Below, piece after piece: positions 15,702-23,055 of a stretch of 33,441 bases of DNA; within the stretch, counting starts at the first letter, position 1, and the number at the start of each line of letters is the position of its first letter. The notes below the pieces were generated by a model that was not told the DNA's origin, ran no database searches, and was given only the letters and a program-made list of their open reading frames with translations. A program made the position numbers and the translations under genes. The stretch comes from Candidatus Cloacimonadota bacterium (GTDB taxonomy: Bacteria > Cloacimonadota > Cloacimonadia > Cloacimonadales > TCS61): positions 1 to 33,441 of the forward strand of contig JAIPGO010000041.1 of the NCBI GenBank assembly GCA_021736135.1, read 5' to 3'.

Positions 15702-18700
15702 ATGAAACTTATTTCAACCAGACTTACATTAATACTGGTAATGTTGATTTTGGTTTCAGGGGCGCTTTATTCCAGGGGATTAACTGAACCGGTAAAGGGA
15801 AGGAAACTTGATCTAACCCGTTATCATAATGTGGGTAACATCTGGTTACGAGTTAGTAATTACGGTTTTTTTGGAAGTGGCGGTGATATATCTCCGCAAT
15901 GGCCTTCTTTGGAATATCCCGGTGGCAGCAGTATTGATTACCTGTATCGAGGTGCTTTGTGGTTCGGAGCCAAAAAAGTAAGACGAAACGGGCTTGGTCA
16001 AAAATATTACTGGAAAGCAAATGCAACCTCAGCAGCCGACATAATAACCGAGAGTGACAGTGCTTGGACATCGAGCCTTAAACTTGTAATAGATACTCTG
16101 GTGACAGTAGGCTTTGACGGTGACCTGGATTTGAAAGAATTTTTACCGGCATATAATCCTCTGGAAACCTCTGCCCTGGGACTGGATTTTAACAATTACA
16201 ATGGAGATGACATAGTGACAACTGCCTCTATCAGAACACAAAGGCGAGCGGAGGATGATGATGGTGATGGCAGAATAGATGAAGATCCGGTGGGCTATGC
16301 ATTTCCCTTCAGATCAGCTACAGAATTACCGACAGATTTTTCCAGTTACGGTAGCCTGTATTTACATGAAATAGCACCAGAACAATTTACTTATGTGCCT
16401 GATAACGAGGAAATCTGGTTTCCTCTGGGATTTGTGGATCTGAGTGCAGATCCCAGTGAAGGTAATTTCTGCTTTACCGAGCCACATGATGACGATATGG
16501 ACGGATTGGTTGATGAGGACGGTTACCCTGTATCGGAACAGGATTTCATAGCCTATTATTACGATTACAGTCCGTTTGGCACAGGTACGGAACGGGACTG
16601 GGGGGAAAGTAAAGAAAATTCATCACATTATCCATTGAAAATACGAGTGAGGCAGATGAGTTACCAATGGGGCTATGAACATCTTAAGAATCTGGTTTAT
16701 GTGGAATTTGATATTACTAATATGAATTTTAACAATGTGTTTAGTGATACTCTTTATGACTGTGCTATGGGCATTTATATGGATTCGGATGTGGGTCCTC
16801 AGGCTTGGGACGAGATCGCATCTGATGATGTGAGTTCCTATGTAGCTGGAGAGGGAGCGGAATATGCCTTTTCGTACGACTATGATGGAGATGGTGGACT
16901 AACAACAGGTATTGTGGGCTCAAGAGTATGTTCACCAGATCCTGAACAACTGGAATTTGCCTGTTGGACCTGGGATGTGGGTGACGGTCCTGATGATACA
17001 GATCCGCAAGCATTTAATCCGCCATCAGCAGCAGCTTCACATAATGATAAATACTGGCTGTTGACTAATTACCGGAATCCTAATGATGATAAATATACTT
17101 CTTTGCGGGATTTCCCCAATGTCACCAGCACCGGGCTTGATACCAGATATTTATTTGGCTTTTATGGAGCACAGGAACATACTGGAGATACTGACGAAGT
17201 GGGTGATCCGGGGTATGGAATTGCTGATTACCTGGAGACAGACGAAAATGGGAATTATTTTAAGCGCTGGAATCTGGCTCCCGGCAAAACAATGAAGATA
17301 GTTGTGGCAGTATTTCCTGGTGATAACCTGCTGGATCTAAACGTAACCTCCAGTCATGCCAAATACACTTATGGTACACCACAGGATCTGGTTTCTGTAA
17401 CTTTACCCGATACTTTCATCCATTACACAACCCCAGACCCGCCGGAAATACCAATGATGTTTACTGAAATGGATGATGAAGGAGAAGTTATCACCGTTTA
17501 CTGGGATAACCGCTCTGAGATAGATAATGAAGATACGCAAACGATCAAAAAGCAGGATAAAGGCTGGCAGACCGACATTACCTATATCGATAGTTATATT
17601 GAAAACTGGGATGAAAACACATTTCCACCGGAATATGCTCCTTATGAATGGGATGAAGATACCCAAACTTATGACTATCTGTCTGAAAATAATCGCAACA
17701 TAAATGCCTTGGTCAATCCCTGGCGGGGTTACAGGCTAAGACACGATTTTCAGGGTTATTCCCTATGGGGAAGGTCAGGAAGTGGTTCTCAGGAATTCTG
17801 GATGCTAAAGGAAAAGTGGGATAAAATAGACACAGAGCAGGATCTGGAAGACTATGAAGTGAATTTGGGAACAGACAAGTTCGTGAATTTTGGGGGAGAA
17901 ACCGGTATTAATAAGGGTTTGCCAAATATTCACGAGATAATGCCGGAAGATATTGGTTATTATCATTTTGATGAGAATTACATTTTAGTATCCTATGAGC
18001 AGGAAGATGTTGATGAGCATCTCATGATAGCAGGATATCCCATATACAATAAAGATGTGACTTATGAGACGGCAGAGGATCTGGCATCTGGACTAAGCTT
18101 TAACGAGCAGGCGCTGCTGTTTAAGCACAGCGACCTGCCAGATGAAATATATCTGGAATTATATGACGATAATCTGATACCTTTGGATGGTCATCTGGGT
18201 CAAATTGCCAATACCGATGAAGATCGGCTGGAGAAATTGCGCTGGGACAGACTGGCTCGCCGATATTACATTAGTCACCTCTATCATCCACCTAAAGGCA
18301 TTGAATATTATGTAGCTGTTTCTGCCTGGGACCGTGGAATGCCTTCCATTAAAGTGCCGGTTCTGGAATCAGCCAGAGATGAAGACGGCAATATGGACAT
18401 TCTTTTCCCTGGTCCTTCAAGTAAATCTAAAATGAATAACATCTACGTGGTCCCTAATCCCTACATAGTATTCAGTCGTTTTGACGGCAGGCGCGATAAC
18501 GACACAAAGGGTGACAAAAGCAGGCGTCTGTGGTTTGTGAACCTGCCGGAATACTGCCAGATAAAAATCTGGACACTGGCAGGAGATCTGGTTGATGAAA
18601 TCACACATAACGGGAGCGAAAATTATGAAGATATCATCACATTATCAAAGTCATCATTGCAGGGAAAATCTGCCAGTGGCATTCATTCTTGGGATATGCT

Positions 18701-18803
18701 TTCGCGCTATGATCAGATCATTGCACCGGGTGTATATCTGTTTACCGTAATCGACAGGGACAGCGGGGATAAGAAAGTGGGCAAGTTTGTGATTGTAAAG
18801 TAA
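15702..18803 (+). CDS. Large exported protein with calcium-loop-like motifs, linked to a PorV-like gene
   Basis: The 1033-residue product has a signal peptide (about 1-25, hydrophobic run LTLILVMLILVSG). The body contains several Asp-rich loops such as DDDGDGRIDEDP and DDDMDGLVDEDG, of the DxDxDG type seen in thrombospondin-3-like calcium repeats. The C-terminal part has VVPNPYI followed by a beta-sandwich-like stretch (WTLAGDLVDEI, GVYLFTVIDRDSG, KVGKFVIVK), a variant of the FlgD-like sorting domain. It is not a paralogue of A-D. GGGGG precedes the start by 7 bases. The PorV-like start codon lies 9 bp beyond its stop, so the two are almost surely co-transcribed and this protein may be a client or partner of the barrel. 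Function unknown. Confidence 0.75.
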   Translation: MKLISTRLTLILVMLILVSGALYSRGLTEPVKGRKLDLTRYHNVGNIWLRVSNYGFFGSGGDISPQWPSLEYPGGSSIDYLYRGALWFGAKKVRRNGLGQKYYWKANATSAADIITESDSAWTSSLKLVIDTLVTVGFDGDLDLKEFLPAYNPLETSALGLDFNNYNGDDIVTTASIRTQRRAEDDDGDGRIDEDPVGYAFPFRSATELPTDFSSYGSLYLHEIAPEQFTYVPDNEEIWFPLGFVDLSADPSEGNFCFTEPHDDDMDGLVDEDGYPVSEQDFIAYYYDYSPFGTGTERDWGESKENSSHYPLKIRVRQMSYQWGYEHLKNLVYVEFDITNMNFNNVFSDTLYDCAMGIYMDSDVGPQAWDEIASDDVSSYVAGEGAEYAFSYDYDGDGGLTTGIVGSRVCSPDPEQLEFACWTWDVGDGPDDTDPQAFNPPSAAASHNDKYWLLTNYRNPNDDKYTSLRDFPNVTSTGLDTRYLFGFYGAQEHTGDTDEVGDPGYGIADYLETDENGNYFKRWNLAPGKTMKIVVAVFPGDNLLDLNVTSSHAKYTYGTPQDLVSVTLPDTFIHYTTPDPPEIPMMFTEMDDEGEVITVYWDNRSEIDNEDTQTIKKQDKGWQTDITYIDSYIENWDENTFPPEYAPYEWDEDTQTYDYLSENNRNINALVNPWRGYRLRHDFQGYSLWGRSGSGSQEFWMLKEKWDKIDTEQDLEDYEVNLGTDKFVNFGGETGINKGLPNIHEIMPEDIGYYHFDENYILVSYEQEDVDEHLMIAGYPIYNKDVTYETAEDLASGLSFNEQALLFKHSDLPDEIYLELYDDNLIPLDGHLGQIANTDEDRLEKLRWDRLARRYYISHLYHPPKGIEYYVAVSAWDRGMPSIKVPVLESARDEDGNMDILFPGPSSKSKMNNIYVVPNPYIVFSRFDGRRDNDTKGDKSRRLWFVNLPEYCQIKIWTLAGDLVDEITHNGSENYEDIITLSKSSLQGKSASGIHSWDMLSRYDQIIAPGVYLFTVIDRDSGDKKVGKFVIVK

Positions 18804-18812
18804 GGAGTGAAT

Positions 18813-19856
18813 ATGAAATATCTACTGATTTTATTGGTTTTATTATTATCGTGTCTATTGTATGCGGAGATTTTCCCCCAGGTCAGCTATACCGGGGTTC
18901 AGTTTCTGATGATACCAATTGATGCCAGAGCAACGGGCATGGCGGAAGCTTATACGGCTGTGAGCGATGATATTTCATCGGTATTCTGGAATCCGGCAGG
19001 TTTAGTATTACAGCCCGGGATCCAGGCAATGTATTCACAGCGGGTATCACGAACATACTCTTCGGGAAAATGGACTGAGAATCCGGATTACAGTTTTATG
19101 GCAGCATCGATATTTAGTAAATATGGGGCTTTTGGGGTAAATGTTTCCTATTGGAATTGGAAAATGGATGGCTGGGTGCAGGGAGAATCATTTGGGCCTT
19201 CAGAAGAAAGCATTACATATTCTGATCTGACATCAGGATTAACTTATTCTTATCAATTAACCGATCAATTGTCATTGGGGATCACAGGTAAATATATTCG
19301 TGAAGAAATCGATAGATTCGTGGCGGAAGGTCAGGGAATTGACCTGGGATTACTTTTTAAGCCAGGTTTCAGGAATATCAGTGCCGGGATAACGGCAAAG
19401 AATCTGGGACCGGATATGAGATTTAAAATTGATGAAGATGACGATGGTCTTTTTGATGAAGATCCGTTTGATCTTATTGATAATGATGGTGACGGACTTA
19501 TTGACGAAGATAGAGAAGAAATGCCCTTTAAAATACCCCGGATGTTTTCTTTCGGTGTGGCAGGAGAGGTTTACCGCCTGGAAAATATCTGCCTGCTGGC
19601 ATCAATGCAGATTGATAATAATTTTGATTATAAAGAATGCAGCAGCATCGGAACAGAATTGCAATATGATAGTTTACGTCTTCGCAGCGGAATCAAGATG
19701 GATGATGAGGCAGAATATATTCCTCTGGGACTGGGAATCAGGATTGCCGCAAAGGGGCTGACGCTCGCTCTTGATTATTCTTATGCAAAAACAAAAATGT
19801 ATCATTATTCTTCTAAATCGGCGATGCATAATATTACTGTTAAAGCGAGTTTTTAA
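18813..19856 (+). CDS. PorV/PorQ-family outer-membrane barrel protein
   Basis: The 347-residue protein starts with a signal peptide (MKYLLILLVLLLSCLLYA) and the typical family N-terminus FLMIPIDARATGMAEAYTAV with DDISSVFWNPAGL, followed by alternating beta strands and a terminal aromatic residue (KASF). PorV is the outer-membrane shuttle of type IX secretion that carries substrates with C-terminal signals to the attachment complex. Unusual here is an Asp-rich insertion at about 206-238 with DEDDDGLFDED and DNDGDGLIDED, which looks like two calcium loops. I place the start at ATG 18813, about 6 bases after AAGGA; the GTG at 18807 directly abuts that site. It is last in the operon with B and the 1033-residue protein. 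Confidence 0.85.
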   Translation: MKYLLILLVLLLSCLLYAEIFPQVSYTGVQFLMIPIDARATGMAEAYTAVSDDISSVFWNPAGLVLQPGIQAMYSQRVSRTYSSGKWTENPDYSFMAASIFSKYGAFGVNVSYWNWKMDGWVQGESFGPSEESITYSDLTSGLTYSYQLTDQLSLGITGKYIREEIDRFVAEGQGIDLGLLFKPGFRNISAGITAKNLGPDMRFKIDEDDDGLFDEDPFDLIDNDGDGLIDEDREEMPFKIPRMFSFGVAGEVYRLENICLLASMQIDNNFDYKECSSIGTELQYDSLRLRSGIKMDDEAEYIPLGLGIRIAAKGLTLALDYSYAKTKMYHYSSKSAMHNITVKASF

Positions 19857-19869
19857 AAAAATATAAGTG

Positions 19870-19980
19870 GACGTTCACCAGTGCGCAGCATGGGGAATGA
19901 ACACGATACTTACCTCAGAACTGGCAGGTATAAGGTCGTCATTCATTCCCCAAACTCGCAGGCTCGCTCTGGTGAACGTC
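19870..19980. repeat. Long REP-like palindrome, copy 1
   Basis: The outer arms GACGTTCACCAG and CTGGTGAACGTC are exact inverse complements, and an inner pair GGGGAATGAA/TTCATTCCCC nests inside. It contains CACCAGTGCGCAGCATGG (19876-19893), which differs at one base from the REP flanking the RAYT gene. It lies 13 bp after the PorV-like gene and may serve as its terminator-like end. Confidence 0.8.
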
Positions 19981-20001
19981 TGACTTAGAAAAAAGTATTA
20001 C

Positions 20002-20095
20002 TTGACAAAGTAAAAATTACTTTAGATTTTTAGGTGAGAAGATTGTAAACGCTGTGTGCGGATACGAGGAGTTTTAAATATATTTGGGGGTTATT
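20002..20095 (+). promoter_or_regulatory. Promoter and leader of gene C
   Basis: TTGACA (20002-20007), a 15-bp spacer and TAGATT (20023-20028), then the leader motif TGCGGATACGAGGAG (20057-20071) and GGGGG 5 bases before the ATG. The block is nearly identical to 22961-23055 upstream of gene D. Confidence 0.6.
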
Positions 20096-22042
20096 ATGAA
20101 ACGAATTTCAATTTATTTTATGTTACTGTTTTTGTTTTCTTTATCGTGGGCAGATCGAATTATACCTGACTGGGACTGGAATATTCCACCGCAGGCATTA
20201 CTCGAGAACTATGCTGATTATTTTCAGGCTTATAATGAAACACCTGTGGCCGTTCAACCGGATGCAGAGGGCGGGATTTATATAATTTATCGAGTGCAAG
20301 CCGGGGCTGGTGATAATGAAGTGTATTACACTTATATCGATAGCGATGGAAATATTACAACGGAAGGATTAGGTTTTTCCGGTCAATATTGCGATGCCGA
20401 AATTGACGAATTTTCAGGAGATCCCTTTGCCTGCTGGCATGGAACTCCATTGGACGGTTCAACTGGTTTCGATAGTTTTTTATCTTATGACCTCTATAAC
20501 ATTGCCGGGAGTCCGGGTGCCTGGAAAGAAACGCCAATTACGGTGATCGATGGTGATGCCATGCAGGCATATTACCAATATGCAGATGATGAATTTTTCT
20601 GGCCCATAGTGCACATTGGAGCATCACCCCTGGAAGATAATCAGCGCGTATATTTGATGTCGAGTAATATAACAACATCTCACGGTACTGAGAGTCTTCC
20701 CTGTGAAAACGTTCTTTTGTGCTATGCTGATTTCAATGCAGATTCACTGGAAATACAGAGTGACCTGGAATGGAATTATACCAGCATTCCTTTTCTTGAT
20801 GCCTTGAGCGCTGAAGACCCATATTGGGGAAGACCAATAAAATCCTGGACCGTGGTAGATAATCAAGTCATTGTTTTTGGATATCTTAGCTATGAAGAAG
20901 ATTATCCGGGAGTTGATAATTACCTATTCTCCTGTGTGAATGAGAATTATGGCGAAGGAGAGTGGCAGAATTATTTTTATGAATCAGGTATTCCGGAATT
21001 GGAATTCCCGGGTGGAGTATTTGATTATTCCTGGGAAATAATTCATACCTCAAAATTCAATGTGATCTCTGTAGAAAACGGTACGAGAGTAATATTCCCA
21101 GGGATGATGGGATTGACTTTTGACAGCGGAACCGGACCCGGATATTATAATCCGCTGGATTTCATGATCTTTCCCAAGACCTTTAGATTTGATTTGAATA
21201 CACATGAATTTGATCCCTGTTTTGACGTGTATCCTATGGGAGCCAATCCCAATGATAACATTCCCATGAAACCCTGGGATGTTGATGAGGATGGCATAAT
21301 TGATGAAGTCTGGGCTGAGGACTGGCCCATATTCCATTATGACCCTGATGGAGCATTTCATTATAATCAAAGCTATCTTACTGCCAATAAAGAAAATGGC
21401 TGGCTGGCTTACGTCTGGGTGGATGGGTTGAATGCCGTGAAAGCACATGAAGAATATGAAGGATTTGAAAGCTGGGAGGAAAAACCGGAAATTGCAATCT
21501 GCATTTCCGATGATGATGGTTACACCTGGAGTGATCCCATTTTTATGAATGCCAACCCGGAAAGTGAAAATTATCTGGCAGAACTGGATGGAATGATCCC
21601 CTGCTACGTGTATCCCGGTGACAGGATCAAAGAAATTGATGAATGCACGGGAGAACTGGAGCTGTTCTTTCTGGATGATTATGTTTATGGTTCGAATGAC
21701 AGCAATGGTTCAATGTATGAATTTGCCTCTATCAGGATCGATTTCTGTTATCTGGATAATGATCAGACCGATCTGGTGTCTGTGTCCTTAATGGCCAGGA
21801 ATTATCCAAATCCCTTTAATCCGGAAACTACTATTGAGTTTGAATTGCAGGCTGCCGGAGATGTGCAGATCGAGATATATAATGTTAAAGGACAGAAAAT
21901 CTGCACTTTGACAGATGCTCAATATCCGGCAGGGAAAAACAGCATCGTCTGGAAAGCTGAAGATGTTCCATCCGGAGTATATTTCTATAAAATCAAGAAT
22001 GGCAGATATACCACTTCCAAGAAGATGGTATTGATGAAATAA
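20096..22042 (+). CDS. Exported Asp-box protein with Por-type sorting domain (paralogue C)
   Basis: This is the shortest paralogue, 648 residues from ATG 20096. A TTG frame start at 20084 is rejected because GGGGG at 20086-20090 is well spaced for the ATG. The signal peptide MKRISIYFMLLFLFSLSWA runs almost directly into IPDWDWNIPP, so the 20-40 residue linker found in A, B and D is missing. It has DVDEDGIIDE, the Asp-box ISDDDGYTWSDP, a GMIPCYVYPGD block and YPNPFNP at 570-576, ending KKMVLMK. It shares 61 identical bases with gene B (20204-20264) and its upstream region with gene D, so it looks like part of a recent duplication series. Function unknown. Confidence 0.8.
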   Translation: MKRISIYFMLLFLFSLSWADRIIPDWDWNIPPQALLENYADYFQAYNETPVAVQPDAEGGIYIIYRVQAGAGDNEVYYTYIDSDGNITTEGLGFSGQYCDAEIDEFSGDPFACWHGTPLDGSTGFDSFLSYDLYNIAGSPGAWKETPITVIDGDAMQAYYQYADDEFFWPIVHIGASPLEDNQRVYLMSSNITTSHGTESLPCENVLLCYADFNADSLEIQSDLEWNYTSIPFLDALSAEDPYWGRPIKSWTVVDNQVIVFGYLSYEEDYPGVDNYLFSCVNENYGEGEWQNYFYESGIPELEFPGGVFDYSWEIIHTSKFNVISVENGTRVIFPGMMGLTFDSGTGPGYYNPLDFMIFPKTFRFDLNTHEFDPCFDVYPMGANPNDNIPMKPWDVDEDGIIDEVWAEDWPIFHYDPDGAFHYNQSYLTANKENGWLAYVWVDGLNAVKAHEEYEGFESWEEKPEIAICISDDDGYTWSDPIFMNANPESENYLAELDGMIPCYVYPGDRIKEIDECTGELELFFLDDYVYGSNDSNGSMYEFASIRIDFCYLDNDQTDLVSVSLMARNYPNPFNPETTIEFELQAAGDVQIEIYNVKGQKICTLTDAQYPAGKNSIVWKAEDVPSGVYFYKIKNGRYTTSKKMVLMK

Positions 22043-22063
22043 ACTGAGTGAACTGGCTGAGCG

Positions 22064-22175
22064 GACGTTCACCTATGCGCAGCAAGGGGAATGAACACGG
22101 ACATTGCCTCAGAATTGGCAGGTAAAAATGTCTTCATTCATTCCCCAAACTCGCAGGCTCGCTCTGGTGAACATC
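22064..22175. repeat. Long REP-like palindrome, copy 2
   Basis: The arms are GACGTTCACC and GGTGAACATC, with one mismatch, and the inner GGGGAATGAA/TTCATTCCCC pair is kept. It starts 21 bp after the stop of gene C and is followed by a 51-bp spacer that is repeated after copy 3. Confidence 0.8.
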
Positions 22176-22226
22176 TGACTTAGAAAATTGTCTTTCGTGA
22201 GAAATGCTTTTGACGGTGATTAAGTG

Positions 22227-22351
22227 GACGTTCACCTGTGCGCAGCATGGGGAATGAACACGGAAAACAATGGATGATGGACAATGGACGATGGAGGATT
22301 ATGAATCAAAATGGTCGTGTTCATTCCCCAAGCTGCGCTCTGGTTAACGTC
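22227..22351. repeat. Long REP-like palindrome, copy 3, with altered centre
   Basis: The arms are GACGTTCACC and GGTTAACGTC. The central part differs from the other copies: it carries an ATGGA/TGGAC-rich low-complexity segment (about 22269-22295) that looks inserted or slipped. Confidence 0.75.
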
Positions 22352-22402
22352 TGACTTAGAAAATTGTCTTTCGTGAGAATTGCTTTTGACAGTGATTAAG
22401 TG

Positions 22403-22512
22403 GACGTTCACCAGTGCGCAGCATGGGGAATGAACACGGAAATAGCTTCAGAAGTTTGAGGAATAAGGTCGTCATTCATTCCCCAAGCTCATAAATTCGC
22501 ACTGGTGAACGA
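22403..22512. repeat. Long REP-like palindrome, copy 4
   Basis: The left half matches copy 1 closely. The right half is changed near the end (CACTGGTGAACG), and the usual following CTGACTTAG is lost. With copies 2 and 3 it forms a tandem group spaced by about 165-175 bp. Confidence 0.75.
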
Positions 22513-22663
22513 GCCTGTTCAATTTAACTCTTTATATGATAACCAAGATTATTAAAACGAAGATAAAAAAGTGCACATCTGCTGTGCTTTAAGCAGGATT
22601 ATCAAATTTGACAAAACTTTTTATATAAGAGGTTAATCAGGGAAGATTTTAGTCCGTAGAACT

Positions 22664-22760
22664 TATTTATTTGTAGAAAAGGATGTTGTCCTCCCCTCCC
22701 CGCGACCGGCGGAGCCGGTCGCGGGGAGGGATGCTCTTATCTTTTTTCTACAAATAAATA
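22664..22760. repeat. Short MITE-like element with GC-rich hairpin
   Basis: The 97-bp element has perfect 17-bp ends TATTTATTTGTAGAAAA (22664-22680) and its inverse (22744-22760). Inside is a perfect 17-bp GC-rich stem (22694-22710 with 22714-22730) around loop GGA. The base composition of the hairpin contrasts sharply with the AT-rich flanks. No coding capacity. Confidence 0.8.
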
Positions 22761-22792
22761 TCCCCAATGGGGAAAAGAAGAAATAAACTACC

Positions 22793-22804
22793 GAAAGCGC
22801 TTTC
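22793..22804. promoter_or_regulatory. Perfect palindrome resembling a LacI-family operator
   Basis: GAAAGCGCTTTC matches the core of LacI/GalR-type operators such as the CcpA cre site (TGAAAGCGCTTTCA). It is about 170 bp upstream of the gene D promoter, far for a simple repressor. No LacI-family gene is in the window. The remaining bases of 22513-22960 show no gene. Confidence 0.3.
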
Positions 22805-22924
22805 TTAATGCTTTATAAATGACATCAACATAAGCCATATTTGTCAAGAAAACATCAAGGCGTGCAGTATTATTGAAATTATTCAGTGTAATTTACTGCA
22901 AAAGAGTACCTGATGTTGAACAGT

Positions 22925-22948
22925 CTCTGGCGAACATCTGATTTAGGA
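22925..22948. repeat. Remnant of the long REP-like palindrome right end
   Basis: CTCTGGCGAACATCTGATTT resembles the right arm and tail of copies 1-4, without a left arm. It occupies the same position relative to the gene D promoter as the right end of copy 1 does relative to gene C. Confidence 0.6.
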
Positions 22949-22960
22949 AAAAAGTATTAC

Positions 22961-23055
22961 TTGACAAAGTAAAAATTTCTTTTAGATTTTGGTATGAGAA
23001 GAATGTAAACGCAATGTGCGGATACGAGGAGTTTTAAATTGATAAGGGGGTTATG
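22961..23055 (+). promoter_or_regulatory. Promoter and leader of gene D
   Basis: TTGACA (22961-22966), a 16-bp spacer and TAGATT (22983-22988), then TGCGGATACGAGGAG (23017-23031) and AAGGGGG just before the start. It is almost the same sequence as upstream of gene C. Confidence 0.6.

Noticed and set aside
22064-22512. Possible CRISPR array in the tandem repeats after gene C
   Set aside because: The units are 110-125 bp, themselves palindromic, with a conserved and not variable spacer, and no cas gene is near.
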